Shown: positions 50,826-59,823, numbered from the stretch's first letter. The stretch is DNA of 64,000 nucleotides from Clostridia bacterium (GCA_017431005.1 JAFRLY010000050.1:1-64000), one strand, 5' to 3'. Program-made: numbers and translations. The notes: a model not told the origin generated them from the letters alone.

Positions 50826-52055
50826 TCAGGATTCCTTCCGTTTCCGGAGGAGATACTCATCCAGCCGGGTTTTAACCTTTTCAGGAATGTCCCTGCCGAC
50901 GGGGCAGCGGAAGGCATCCGCCAGCGTCCGCGTGAAATCGGCGAGGAAATCAATATCCCTGCACATCTGCTCCGGAGACAGAACCTCCGCCGTGTCATAC
51001 CGGTTGTGGATGGTTGCCTGGCTCCGGGGAGCGATCCGGGCAAAGGAAAGGGCCGGTACGCCGTGATCGGCGAAGGGGGTGGAATCGCTGGAATAAACGT
51101 CCTGACGGCTCTCAATGCCCCAGCCGCGGATGGCGCAGAAATATTCGATAAAATGCCGCAGCTTTTCCTCCGCGCTGACGCAGGCAATAAATTTGCCCAT
51201 GAAGGTTCCCAGCATATCCAGGTTGATATTCAGCACAATCTTTTTCAGATCCTCTTCATGGCCTGCGGTATAGGCCTTGGAGCCCAGCAGCCCCACTTCC
51301 TCGCTGCCGCAGAAGAGGAAACGCAGGCCGTAGCGATGCGGAGCGGTTCCGATCAGGGTTTCCATGATGCCGAGCAGGCCGATGCAGCCGGTCATATTGT
51401 CATAAGCGCCATGGGAGAGCGGCGTGGAGTCATAATGAGCTGAAAGGATGATCCATTCATCTGTCTGTCCGGGGATCTCCGCAACAACATTGCAGGAGTC
51501 AGCCTTGCTTTCCGTCTGCTGAATGCTGATTTCCGCTTCCCGGGCGCCGGCGGCCATCAGGCGGAAAGCTTCCTTCGCGTTGATGTTCGCGCAGAGCACC
51601 TTTTCCCCGCAGGAAACATAGGGCCGCAGCATTTTCTGATCGATGTCGTCATCAGGATAATGCACGTCCCCGTCATAGGTAATGATACCTTTCACGCCGT
51701 TATCCAGCAGATCATGGTAAACCCAGTAGGAGATGCCGGTATCCAGCAGCACGATGCTGTCCCGGGCGCGGATCAGGGAAGCGGGATCCGTATTGGGAAG
51801 ATAGACAAGCGGCGCCCGCACGGTACCGCTTCCGCACAGCTTGTAGCCCCTGCAGGGAATGGTCCGGCCGTCCGCGGTCAGGGAGGCAGTATGAATCTCC
51901 GCTGCATCCACCGGGAAGGGCTCAATCCAGGCCCTGGCCCCCAATGCTTCGCAGCGGTCTTTCAGGTATCCGGCGGCACGCCTCTCTTCCTCCGATCCGC
52001 TTACACGCACATAATCCGTGTCCTTCAGCACCTGAGTGACATCCGTTGGTTTCAT
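50826..52055 (-). CDS. M28-family metallopeptidase
   Basis: A 409-residue aminopeptidase without a signal peptide. An N-terminal part with an inserted PA-like domain (about 70-170) leads into the M28 core. The core has LSAHYDSTPLSHGAYDNMTG (His and Asp metal ligands near residues 207-220), FCGSEEVGLLGS (catalytic Glu pair near 255), NLDMLG (Asp) and TIHNRYDTAEVL (last His). It removes N-terminal residues from peptides. The start is ATG with CAGGAGGAAC upstream. It is probably co-transcribed with the phosphomutase upstream (41 bases). Confidence 0.9.
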   Translation of the reverse strand: MKPTDVTQVLKDTDYVRVSGSEEERRAAGYLKDRCEALGARAWIEPFPVDAAEIHTASLTADGRTIPCRGYKLCGSGTVRAPLVYLPNTDPASLIRARDSIVLLDTGISYWVYHDLLDNGVKGIITYDGDVHYPDDDIDQKMLRPYVSCGEKVLCANINAKEAFRLMAAGAREAEISIQQTESKADSCNVVAEIPGQTDEWIILSAHYDSTPLSHGAYDNMTGCIGLLGIMETLIGTAPHRYGLRFLFCGSEEVGLLGSKAYTAGHEEDLKKIVLNINLDMLGTFMGKFIACVSAEEKLRHFIEYFCAIRGWGIESRQDVYSSDSTPFADHGVPALSFARIAPRSQATIHNRYDTAEVLSPEQMCRDIDFLADFTRTLADAFRCPVGRDIPEKVKTRLDEYLLRKRKES

Positions 52056-52096
52056 GCCCGGTTCCTCCTGTAAATTTCGTATCCGGTTATCAGTGA

Positions 52097-53524
52097 TCAG
52101 ATTACGGGCGGGAAGGGCAGGCCGGCATGCGCGGCTGCGGCTTTGACCAGATCCTCCGCGCCTTCCCGGGTTTCTGCTTCCGCGAAGATCCGGACCCGGG
52201 GTTCCGTTCCGGAAAAGCGGATGATGACCCAGCCGCCGCGGAGATAAAGCTTGCAGCCGTCCATGAAGCTGACCTTTTCCACCGGCAGCGGCAGCTCCGG
52301 CAGCTCCTTCCGGACCATGATTTTCTCATTGATCAGGCTCTTGCTTTCCGGTGTCAGAGCCCAGTCATACTCTGCCATGTGCGTCTCGCCGAAACGGCTG
52401 TAAAGGTCCTGAATCAGCTCGCTCATGGGCTTGCCGGTGACGCAGAGCATCTCCAGCAGCAGGGAAGCGGCATAGAGGCCGTCCTTTCCGTAGATATGGC
52501 CCCGGACGGTCAGACCGCCGGAGGATTCCCCGCCGATGATGGCGTCATGAGCTTCCATACCCGCGGAGATATGCTTGAAGCCTACGGGGACCTCAATGCA
52601 CTGCTGCCCGTAGGCTTCTGCCACCCGGTCCAGCAGATGCGTTGTCGCGATGTTGCGGACAGCAGCGCCTTTCCAGCCGCGGAAGGCCAGCAGGTAATAA
52701 TACAGCAGAACGAGGACCTCATTCGCCGATACGTAGCGCCCGTTCTCATCCACAATGCCGAGACGGTCCGCGTCTCCGTCCGTGGCGATGCCCACCACGG
52801 CGTGATGCTCCAGTACGGCCTGCTGCAGATCCACCAGGGTGGCGGGCGTCGGCGCCGGCAGATGGCGGCCGAAGAAGGCGTCATGCCGGTCATTGATCAC
52901 GTCCACATCACAGCGGCAGGTATAGAGAATGGTCTGAAGGCCTGAAAGGCTGACGCCGAACATGGGATCCAGCACAACGCGGGGATGCCGGGCCCGGATG
53001 GCGTCGGTTCTGATCTGGGCAAGGATGGAATCCAGATACACATCCCTGGGATCCGTAAAGACGATTTTGCCTTCAGAAAGCGCCGCTTCAAAGGTGCTGC
53101 GGCGGATGCCGGCGGGATCCAGAGCGTTGGCCTCATCCTGTATCGGCCGGGTAAAATCCTCCGTTGCGTCCCTTCCGCCGAGGGTAAACAGTTTGATGCC
53201 ATTGTAGACAGCCGGGTTATGGCTGGCGGTAACCATCGCGCCGTAGGGCAGCTCCAGATGCTTGACGGCAAACATGATCTGGGGTGTCGGACAGTTCAGA
53301 TTGACAAACAGCACCCGCACACCCTCGCCGGCCAGCACCTGCGAAAACCAGATGCAGGCCTCCCGGCTCAGAAAGCGGCGGTCATAGCCAACACAGATGC
53401 CCCTGTCCGCGCATCCCTCCCGGACCATGCGCCGGGCAAGGGCGGCAGCTACCCGCTCAATGTTATCCCTGGTGAAGCCCTCACCGATGACAGCGCGCCA
53501 TCCGCCGGTTCCGAACTGAATCAT
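52097..53524 (-). CDS. Phosphohexomutase (phosphoglucomutase/phosphomannomutase)
   Basis: A 475-residue four-domain enzyme interconverting hexose-1- and hexose-6-phosphates. MVTASHNPAVYNGIK holds the phosphoserine (near residue 98), GIATDGDADRLGIVD the Mg2+ Asp triad (near 240), GGESSGGLTVRGH the sugar-binding loop (near 325) and RFSGTEPRVRIFAEA the phosphate-binding loop. It opens with MIQFGTGGWRAVIG, as in the PGM/PMM group of Clostridia. It supplies sugar phosphates for nucleotide-sugar synthesis. Confidence 0.93.
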   Translation of the reverse strand: MIQFGTGGWRAVIGEGFTRDNIERVAAALARRMVREGCADRGICVGYDRRFLSREACIWFSQVLAGEGVRVLFVNLNCPTPQIMFAVKHLELPYGAMVTASHNPAVYNGIKLFTLGGRDATEDFTRPIQDEANALDPAGIRRSTFEAALSEGKIVFTDPRDVYLDSILAQIRTDAIRARHPRVVLDPMFGVSLSGLQTILYTCRCDVDVINDRHDAFFGRHLPAPTPATLVDLQQAVLEHHAVVGIATDGDADRLGIVDENGRYVSANEVLVLLYYYLLAFRGWKGAAVRNIATTHLLDRVAEAYGQQCIEVPVGFKHISAGMEAHDAIIGGESSGGLTVRGHIYGKDGLYAASLLLEMLCVTGKPMSELIQDLYSRFGETHMAEYDWALTPESKSLINEKIMVRKELPELPLPVEKVSFMDGCKLYLRGGWVIIRFSGTEPRVRIFAEAETREGAEDLVKAAAAHAGLPFPPVI

Positions 53525-53843
53525 TGCAAGCCCTCCCTGTTATGGTGCAGAGGCTGCCTGTATGCAGGCTGCACCGTACTGTATATTATACTGCTCCGTT
53601 GTCTGCTTTTCCTATTGTAGCAGAAAGGTGAAACGCGGAAAAGAAAAAATCTTGCTGTTTTTTGTCCCGGGTTGGCATACGTGGTTCTTTTTTGTTCACG
53701 ATGGGGTGAGAGGTTGACGAAAAGAGCGAAATCTGATAGATTTAACAAAAGTTAGAACGCAATAACCAGAATCCTGTTATAAACAGCGTGCCCGGATAAC
53801 GGGCGCATGCATGGCTGCCCTTTGCGGGAGAGAGGAGAACGGA
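53525..53843. other. Intergenic region with putative MntR-like gene promoter
   Basis: A 319-base divergent region. TTGACG (53714-53719), 17 bases and TAGATT (53737-53742) make a fair plus-strand promoter for the regulator. TAAC-AAAA-GTTA (about 53743-53754) directly after it is a small palindrome that could be an autoregulatory site. A GCCTG/CAGGC hairpin lies near 53553-53566, before the mutase gene. Confidence 0.45.
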
Positions 53844-54203
53844 ATGAATATATATGAATCGGCGGAGGATTATCTGGAGCAGATTCTGATGCTGCTGGAG
53901 ACAAAGGGCTATGCCCGCTCCATCGACATTGCCATCGGGCTGGACGTTTCCAAGCCTTCCGTCAGCGTCGCCATGAAGAAGCTGCGGGAAAACGGCTATA
54001 TCCATATGAGCACGGATAATCTGATTTCCCTGACGGACAAGGGCTATGCGATCGCCCGGAAGATTTATGACCGGCACCAGGCGCTGACGAAGTACCTGAT
54101 GCAGATCGGCGTGCCGGAGGCCATTGCCCGGGAGGATGCCTGCAAGATTGAGCATGATCTGTCGGAGGAGTCCTTCGCGGCTATCCGCGGGCAGATCCGG
54201 TAA
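53844..54203 (+). CDS. DtxR/MntR-family metal-dependent regulator, short
   Basis: A 119-residue winged-helix protein. YESAEDYLEQILMLLETKGY matches the MntR N-terminus with metal ligands Asp and Glu. VSKPSVSVAMKKLRENGYIH is the recognition helix and wing. YDRHQALTKYLMQIGV and KIEHDLSEESF supply the remaining His/Glu ligands of an MntR-type Mn2+ site. MntR proteins are usually ~140 residues, so this one has a shortened C-terminus. The ATG at 53844 follows GAGAGGAG. No manganese transporter gene is adjacent. Confidence 0.88.
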   Translation: MNIYESAEDYLEQILMLLETKGYARSIDIAIGLDVSKPSVSVAMKKLRENGYIHMSTDNLISLTDKGYAIARKIYDRHQALTKYLMQIGVPEAIAREDACKIEHDLSEESFAAIRGQIR

Positions 54204-54219
54204 GGCGCTGCGCAATGAG

Positions 54220-54246
54220 GCGGGGCAGGATTGATTCCTGCCCCGC
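54220..54246 (+). terminator. Stem-loop after the MntR-like gene
   Basis: GCGGGGCAGGA pairs with TCCTGCCCCGC around 5 bases, 16 bases after the stop. Only TTCG follows, so termination is uncertain. Confidence 0.6.
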
Positions 54247-54361
54247 TTCGTGCGACGGCGCTTTTTTACGGCACACATTTTTGCTGAAGGCTCCGTTGAC
54301 AGGCGGCGGAAATACGGCTATCATCAGCACAGAAGAAAAAAAGATACCGGGAGGTGTCCAT

Positions 54362-55783
54362 ATGAGCGAAAAACAGGTGATGAACCCTTATCTGCCCAAC
54401 TGGGAATATGTGCCGGACGGCGAGCCCTACTGCTTCGGGGACCGGGTATATGTCTACGGCTCCCATGACTTTTTCGGCGGCACGGTTTACTGCCCCGGGG
54501 ATTATGTGTGCTGGTCCGCCCCGAAGGACAGCCTGGGAGACTGGCGCTATGAAGGCGTGATCTACAGGAAGGACCAGGATCCCCACAATACGGACATGCA
54601 GGGCAACCTCTACGCGCCGGACGTGACGGTCGGACCGGACGGCAGATATTATCTGTACTATGTGCTGAGCAGCTGGGGCGTGGTTTCCGTGGCCGCAGCG
54701 GACACGCCGGCCGGACCGTATGAGTTTTACGGCTATGTGCATTATCCGGACGGCACAAGGCTGGGAGAGAAGGAAGGGGACGAGCCCCAGTTTGACCCCG
54801 GCGTGCTGACGGAGGGAGAGAAAACCTATCTCTATACCGGATTCTGCGGCTACGGGGACAAGAGCCGCCACGGCGCCATGGTGACAGTGCTGGAAAAGGA
54901 TATGCTGACGGTGGCGGAGGCGCCGCGGTTTGTTGCACCCGGCGTGATGTACAGCGAAGGCACCGGCTTTGAGGGCCATGAATTCTTTGAGGCGCCGTCC
55001 ATCCGGAAGCGGGGAGACCTGTACTACTTTATCTATTCCTCCATTAAGTTCCACGAGCTGGCTTATGCCGTCAGCCGGGAGCCCACCGGCGGTTTTGTGT
55101 ACAAGGGCGTCATCATCAGCAGCTGCGATATGGGCATCGATTCCTATAAGCCGGCGGATAAGCCCATGTATTATACCGCCAACAACCACGGCAGCATGGA
55201 AAAGATCGGGGACGACTGGTACATCTTCTACCACCGGCATACCAACGGCACAAACTATTCCCGCCAGGGCTGCTTCGAGAAGATCGCCTTCAATGAGGAC
55301 GGCACGGTCCGGCAGGCGGAAATGACCTCCTGCGGCAGCGTGCGGCCGCTGAAGGGCGAGGGTTACTATCCCGCCCATATCGCCTGCCATCTGTTCACGG
55401 ACACAGAGGTGACCTATGTGCCATGGTCCGGCTGGATGGACGACCGTTTTCCGAAGATTACCCAGGAGGTGGAGGAAGGCGGAAAGGGAATCAGCTACAT
55501 CGCCAATATGCGGGAAAACGCCACGGCGGGCTTCCGGTACTTCGACTGCAGGGGGGTAAAGCGGATCGCCGTGCGGACCATGGGCTATGCCTCCGGCGAG
55601 CTGCAGGTGAAAACAGCCTGGGACGGCGAAGCGATCGGCAGCATCCCGATCGGCTACGCGAACGTATGGCATGACACCGAGGCGGAGATCGCGGTCCCGG
55701 ACGGCGTTCAGTCGCTGTACTTTACCTACAGGGGACGGGGACACCTGCAGTTCGCGGGCTTCACGCTGATCGCCGGTGACTGA
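54362..55783 (+). CDS. Glycoside hydrolase family 43
   Basis: A 473-residue cytoplasmic enzyme. The five-bladed GH43 propeller covers about residues 1-310: GDRVYVYGSHDFFGG, NLYAPDVTVGPDGRYYLYY, FFEAPSIRKRGDLYYFIYS with the Glu acid, and YYTANNHGSMEKI. A C-terminal beta-sandwich (about 340-473, FRYFDCRGVKRIAVRT) is CBM6-like. Members cleave arabinofuranosides, xylosides or related oligosaccharides. No signal peptide is present, so the substrate must be imported. ATG 54362 was chosen because GGGAGGTG lies 7 bases upstream. Confidence 0.9.
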   Translation: MSEKQVMNPYLPNWEYVPDGEPYCFGDRVYVYGSHDFFGGTVYCPGDYVCWSAPKDSLGDWRYEGVIYRKDQDPHNTDMQGNLYAPDVTVGPDGRYYLYYVLSSWGVVSVAAADTPAGPYEFYGYVHYPDGTRLGEKEGDEPQFDPGVLTEGEKTYLYTGFCGYGDKSRHGAMVTVLEKDMLTVAEAPRFVAPGVMYSEGTGFEGHEFFEAPSIRKRGDLYYFIYSSIKFHELAYAVSREPTGGFVYKGVIISSCDMGIDSYKPADKPMYYTANNHGSMEKIGDDWYIFYHRHTNGTNYSRQGCFEKIAFNEDGTVRQAEMTSCGSVRPLKGEGYYPAHIACHLFTDTEVTYVPWSGWMDDRFPKITQEVEEGGKGISYIANMRENATAGFRYFDCRGVKRIAVRTMGYASGELQVKTAWDGEAIGSIPIGYANVWHDTEAEIAVPDGVQSLYFTYRGRGHLQFAGFTLIAGD

Positions 55784-55829
55784 CGGCGCGACGGAAACAA
55801 TTCCCGTATAAGCATACTGAAACAGACTC

Positions 55830-55863
55830 AGCCCGGAGCCGCAGATCAGGCAGGCTCCGGGCT
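55830..55863. terminator. Stem-loop between convergent genes
   Basis: AGCCCGGAGCC pairs with GGCTCCGGGCT around a 12-base loop, between the GH43 and sulfhydrylase ends. There is no long T run. Confidence 0.55.
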
Positions 55864-55887
55864 GCTGCATGCTACGGGAAAAAGGAT

Positions 55888-57192
55888 TTACTTCACGGCC
55901 TCAAAAGCCGCGTCCAGGGCCGCAATCAGATCATTCACGTTTTCCGTGCCGATGGACAGGCGGATCGTGTTGGGTTTGATTCCCTGATCCAGCAGTTCCT
56001 CCTCTGTCAGCTGGGAGTGCGTGGTGGTGAAGGGATGAATCACCAGGGACTTCACATCGGCCACGTTGGCCAGCAGGGAGAAGATGGCCAGGTTATCGAT
56101 AAACTTCATGGCGGTGCCGCTGCCGCCTTTGATTTCAAAGGTAAAGATGCTGCCGGCGCCGTCCGGGAAATACTTTTTGTACAGCTTATGGCTGGGCTCG
56201 CTTTCCAGCGCCGGATGATGCACAGCCTCCACCTGGGGATGCCTGCTGAGATAACCGACAATTTTCAGGGCGTTGCTGACATGGCGCTCCACGCGCAGGG
56301 ACAGGGTTTCCAGCCCCTGCAGGAAAAGGAAGGCGTGGAAGGGGGACAGCGTGGCGCCGGTATCCCGCAGCAGGATGGCACGGATATAGGTCGCGAAAGC
56401 AGCAGGACCGACCGCGTCATAGAAGGAGATGCCGTGATAGCTTGGATTGGGATCGGCGATCCAGGGATATTTTCCGCCGGCCTTCCAGTCGAATTTTCCG
56501 CCCTCGACGATTATGCCGCCGATGGCAGTGCCGTGGCCGCCGATGAACTTAGTGGCGGAATGAACCACGATATCCGCTCCGTACTCGATAGGCCGGATCA
56601 GGTAGGGCGTGGCGAAGGTACTGTCCACTACCAGCGGGATGCCGTGGGCATGGGCGACTGCGGCCACCGCTTCAATATCGATGATGTTGGAATTGGGGTT
56701 GCCCAGCGTTTCGATATAGATCGCTTTGGTGTTTTCCTGAATGGCTGCTTCGAAGCTGCCGGGAGCGTCGGGATCGACGAAGGTTGTCGTGATGCCGCTG
56801 TTCAGGGGCAATGTATGGGCCAGCAGGTTGAAGGTGCCGCCGTAAATGGTTTTGGAGGCCACGATATGCTCTCCCGCTCTGGCCAGCGCCTGGACCGTAT
56901 AGGTGATCGCTGCCGCGCCGGAAGCAACGGCCAGCGCAGCGGTTCCGCCCTCCAGGGAGGCGATGCGCGCCTCAAACACGCCCTGAGTCGGGTTGGTCAG
57001 CCGCCCGTAAATGTTGCCTGCGTCCCGCAGGCCGAAGCGGTCGGCGGCATGCCCGCTGTTATGGAAAACATAGGAGGTGGTTGCGTAGATCGGCACGGCC
57101 CGGGCATCGGTGGCCGGATCGGCCTGCTCCTGGCCGATATGCAGCTGTCGGGTTTCAAAGCTCCAGTTGGCGGGATTTTTACTATCTGACAT
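55888..57192 (-). CDS. metY: O-acetylhomoserine sulfhydrylase (homocysteine synthase)
   Basis: A 434-residue PLP enzyme of the Cys/Met metabolism family. It forms homocysteine from O-acetylhomoserine and sulfide. TRQLHIGQEQADPATDARAV and YGRLTNPTQGVFE mark the MetY/Cys-D branch. VHSATKFIGGHGTAIGG holds the PLP Lys (near residue 205), and SLLANVADVKSLVIHPFTTT the conserved C-terminal block. Start at ATG 57192, since the ATG six codons upstream lies inside the AAGGAGG site itself. A promoter with repeated ACCTA/TAGGT elements lies upstream, suggesting sulfur-responsive control. Confidence 0.93.
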   Translation of the reverse strand: MSDSKNPANWSFETRQLHIGQEQADPATDARAVPIYATTSYVFHNSGHAADRFGLRDAGNIYGRLTNPTQGVFEARIASLEGGTAALAVASGAAAITYTVQALARAGEHIVASKTIYGGTFNLLAHTLPLNSGITTTFVDPDAPGSFEAAIQENTKAIYIETLGNPNSNIIDIEAVAAVAHAHGIPLVVDSTFATPYLIRPIEYGADIVVHSATKFIGGHGTAIGGIIVEGGKFDWKAGGKYPWIADPNPSYHGISFYDAVGPAAFATYIRAILLRDTGATLSPFHAFLFLQGLETLSLRVERHVSNALKIVGYLSRHPQVEAVHHPALESEPSHKLYKKYFPDGAGSIFTFEIKGGSGTAMKFIDNLAIFSLLANVADVKSLVIHPFTTTHSQLTEEELLDQGIKPNTIRLSIGTENVNDLIAALDAAFEAVK

Positions 57193-57222
57193 GTTCTCTT
57201 CCTCCTTCATGTGCTGATTCGC

Positions 57223-57251
57223 AGTATAACTGCCATTGACCTACAAGTCAA
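57223..57251 (-). promoter_or_regulatory. Promoter of metY with overlapping inverted repeat
   Basis: Minus strand: TTGACT (57246-57251), 17 bases, TATACT (57223-57228). ACCTA-N9-TAGGT overlaps the -35 region, and further CCTAT/ATAGG copies (including CCTATAGG) lie upstream to about 57293. This looks like a repressor or activator site, possibly Rrf2/CymR-like. Confidence 0.6.
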
Positions 57252-57307
57252 ATAGGTAATTCCGATCAGGGCCTATAGGTTTTTCACATAGGAGGAGACA
57301 CGGGCAT

Positions 57308-57336
57308 AAAAAACGCCGGATACAAATCCGGCGTTT
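57308..57336. terminator. Terminator of the lysine-type ABC operon
   Basis: AAAACGCCGGAT pairs with ATCCGGCGTTTT around a 4-base loop. On the minus strand it ends the ABC operon, about 13 bases after the ATPase stop. Confidence 0.88.
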
Positions 57337-57348
57337 TGCATGGAAAAG

Positions 57349-58086
57349 TTATCCCAGAAACCGCTTCAGGAACTCCCGGGTTCGGGGATCCTCCGGTGCT
57401 TCCAGAACCTGGGTAGGCGGCCCCTGCTCCACGATAAGGCCGTCCGCCATGTAGACCACCTGGCTGCTGACATCATGGGCGAAAGCCATTTCGTGGGTGA
57501 CAACAAGCATGGTCATACGCTCCGCGGCCAGGCTCTTCATGACGTCCAGCACCTCGCCGACCATTTCGGGATCCAGGGCGGAGGTGGGCTCATCAAACAG
57601 CAGCACCTCCGGCTCCATGGCGAGGGCCCGGGCAATGGCGACCCGCTGCTTCTGGCCGCCGGATATCTGCGCCGGGCGGGCGTTGATATAGGGCAGCATG
57701 CCGACCTTGTTCAGATAGAACAGGGCCCTGTCCCTGGCCTCCTTTTTCGGCGCCTTGTTGACCTTGATCTGGCCGATGACACAGTTTTCCAGCACGGTCA
57801 GATTGTTAAAGAGGTTGAAGCTCTGAAAAACCATACCGACCCGGGCCCGGTAGGCATTCTGGTTGACCTTTCCGCCGGTGACGCTTTCCCCGTGGAAGAG
57901 GATTTCACCGGTGGTCAGGGTTTCGAGCAGGTTGATGCACCTGAGCAGGGTGCTTTTGCCGCTGCCGCTGGCTCCGATAATACTGGTGACATCTCCCCGG
58001 CTGACGGTGAAATCCACATCCTTCAGGACAGCGTGCGTGCCGAAGGTTTTGGAAAGATGCCTGATTTCGAGAATGGTTTCACTCAT
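57349..58086 (-). CDS. Polar amino-acid ABC ATPase (GlnQ-like), probable lysine importer
   Basis: A 245-residue ATPase: Walker A GASGSGKSTLLRC, Q-loop VFQSFNLFNNLTV, signature ISGGQKQRVAIARAL, Walker B LLFDEPTSALDPEMVGEVL and H-loop VVTHEMAFA. It is the third gene of a riboswitch-controlled operon and powers the adjacent permease. The ATG at 58086 overlaps the permease stop by 8 bases (translational coupling), with GGGAGG upstream. The substrate assignment comes from the lysine riboswitch, not from this protein. Confidence 0.95.
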   Translation of the reverse strand: MSETILEIRHLSKTFGTHAVLKDVDFTVSRGDVTSIIGASGSGKSTLLRCINLLETLTTGEILFHGESVTGGKVNQNAYRARVGMVFQSFNLFNNLTVLENCVIGQIKVNKAPKKEARDRALFYLNKVGMLPYINARPAQISGGQKQRVAIARALAMEPEVLLFDEPTSALDPEMVGEVLDVMKSLAAERMTMLVVTHEMAFAHDVSSQVVYMADGLIVEQGPPTQVLEAPEDPRTREFLKRFLG

Positions 58087-58906
58087 GGCGGCCTCCCGGA
58101 TAATCCCTGCTCTTTTCCTCATAAGGGGCGGAGCCGGCAAAGCTGTAGTTGCCCGCCGTCATGACCAGCTGGTCCGTATTGACCAGCTCATAGTTGCTGG
58201 TGCCCTGCAGCTTCTTTTCCAGCCTGCGAAGCAGGAAGCTGGCCGCCAGGGTCAGGAACAGATAGCCGCCCATTTCCAGGAACGCGGAGGGAAAGTACTT
58301 GAAGATGGCTCCGCTGACCATCTTGTGCACCGCGAAGAAATCCTGGAAGCCGATGATGAACATGACCGAGGTGTCCTTCACGTTGATGATGTAGTTGTTG
58401 CCGATCTGGGGCATGATGTTGCGCAGGGTCTGGGGCAGAATGATGCTGGTCATGGTCTGGAAATGATTCATGCCGATGGCCTTCGCACCCTCAAACTGGC
58501 CGGGATCGATGCTCATGATCCCGCCGCGCACCGATTCCGCCATATAGGCGCCGGTGTTGATGGATACCACCAGAATGCTGACGGTCCAGATATCCCTGAA
58601 GCTGATGCCGAAGAAATAGGGCATGCCGTAATAGATGAACACGGCCTGCAGGATCATGGGCGTTCCGCGGAACACCTCAACATAGACCCGGATGACAATC
58701 CGGATCAGCTTCAGCAGAAAACGCTTGGGCCAGGGGTCCGCCGGCGCGCAGGGAATGGTCTGCAGTATGCCGCAGATGAATCCGATGACGCAGCCGATGA
58801 ACGTGGCCACCACCGACAGCAGCAGCGTGTTTCCGATGCCGGTCAGATAGACCGTACCGTATCTGGCCCAGATGGACCCGATGTCAGAAAGCAGTTGTTG
58901 AAGCAT
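58079..58906 (-). CDS. Polar amino-acid ABC permease (HisM/ArtQ-like)
   Basis: A 275-residue His/Glu/Gln/Arg/opine-type permease with about five membrane helices: TVYLTGIGNTLLLSVVATFIG, then VEVFRGTPMILQAVFIYYG and the EAA loop EGAKAIGMNHFQTMTSIILPQ near residue 138. One such gene per operon implies a homodimeric channel. The start at 58906 follows GGAGTAAGCC. The gene is separated from the binding-protein gene by a 10-base-pair stem-loop. Confidence 0.93.
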   Translation of the reverse strand: MLQQLLSDIGSIWARYGTVYLTGIGNTLLLSVVATFIGCVIGFICGILQTIPCAPADPWPKRFLLKLIRIVIRVYVEVFRGTPMILQAVFIYYGMPYFFGISFRDIWTVSILVVSINTGAYMAESVRGGIMSIDPGQFEGAKAIGMNHFQTMTSIILPQTLRNIMPQIGNNYIINVKDTSVMFIIGFQDFFAVHKMVSGAIFKYFPSAFLEMGGYLFLTLAASFLLRRLEKKLQGTSNYELVNTDQLVMTAGNYSFAGSAPYEEKSRDYPGGRHE

Positions 58907-58939
58907 GGCTTACTCCATATCTGTGCAGAAATACAGGAA

Positions 58940-58969
58940 CTCCCCGGAGGGCAGAAACGCTCCGGGGAG
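58940..58969 (-). terminator. Intercistronic stem-loop after the amino-acid binding-protein gene
   Basis: CTCCCCGGAG pairs perfectly with CTCCGGGGAG around a 10-base loop, 15 bases after the binding-protein stop, without a T run. Confidence 0.65.
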
Positions 58970-58983
58970 AAGACGCGCGCCGG

Positions 58984-59823
58984 TTATTCCTCGCTCAGGG
59001 GCTGCACCTTAATGGCTTCCGCCATCAGCGCGTTGAAATCGTCCGCGGTTTTATCCGCCAGGTATGCGTTCAGGGCATCCAGCAGGGCGGTGTTGCCCTT
59101 CTGAATGGAGATGCCGATGTTGACGTCCGCATCGGAGACCTCGAAGTCATCCCCGGAGCCGGCAAAGTCCAGCAGCTTCAGGTCCGGATAGGCGATCAGC
59201 GCACCCTGGGCAGTGGGCATGTCGGTACAGACAAAGTCCACGGTGCCGGTTTCCACGGCCATCAGCATCGCAGGCGCGGATTCCGCCGGGGGAACGATCA
59301 CGGCGCCTTTGACCTGCGGCAGGCAGGTGTCGTACCAGATGGTGCCGCTCTGGCTGGTGGCGGTGCCCTGAAGCTCGCTGATGCCCTTCGCTCCCGCGTT
59401 GGGATTGTCTTCCTTCGTCAGGCAGACCATGGTGGCATACAGATAGGGACCGGCGAAATCAACGACTTCCATCCGCTCCGGCGTCATGCTCTGGCCCGCG
59501 ATGACCGCGTCCACGGTGCCGCTGATAATGGCGGGGATCAGGCTGTCCCAGTCCAGCTGCACAACCTCCAGCTGCCAGCCGTTGGCTTCGCAGATGGCTT
59601 TGGCCATCATGACATCATAGCCGTTGGCGTACAGGCCGTCCTTATCCTTAATCGGTACGGCGCCGTTGGCGTCATTGGGCTGCGCCCAGTTGTAGGGCGC
59701 GTAGGCGCATTCCATGGCGACGGTCAGCACCCCGTCCTCCAGGCCGGGAATGGCTTCCGCGGAAGCAGCAGCGGCGCTGAGCGCCAGAAACAGGACACAG
59801 AGCAGAGCAATCAGTTTCTTCAT
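58984..59823 (-). CDS. Polar amino-acid binding protein (SBP family 3), probable lysine receptor
   Basis: A 279-residue exported receptor. The signal peptide MKKLIALLCVLFLALSAAAA ends at about residue 22 (ASA/EA). Cys9 is preceded by Leu and lies early, so it is not a lipobox. The SBP_bac_3 core shows GVLTVAMECAYAPYNW, YANGYDVMMAKAICEANG and the bacterial hallmark AVIAGQSMTPERMEVVDFAGPY. DGLYANGYDVM provides the usual Asp for the amino group. It is the first gene after the lysine riboswitch. ATG 59823 has AAGGAGGAT upstream. Confidence 0.92.
   Translation of the reverse strand: MKKLIALLCVLFLALSAAAASAEAIPGLEDGVLTVAMECAYAPYNWAQPNDANGAVPIKDKDGLYANGYDVMMAKAICEANGWQLEVVQLDWDSLIPAIISGTVDAVIAGQSMTPERMEVVDFAGPYLYATMVCLTKEDNPNAGAKGISELQGTATSQSGTIWYDTCLPQVKGAVIVPPAESAPAMLMAVETGTVDFVCTDMPTAQGALIAYPDLKLLDFAGSGDDFEVSDADVNIGISIQKGNTALLDALNAYLADKTADDFNALMAEAIKVQPLSEE

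Noticed and set aside
57220..57300. S-box (SAM) riboswitch before metY
   Set aside because: The leader is too short and the characteristic S-box motifs are missing. The repeats overlap the promoter instead of the transcript.
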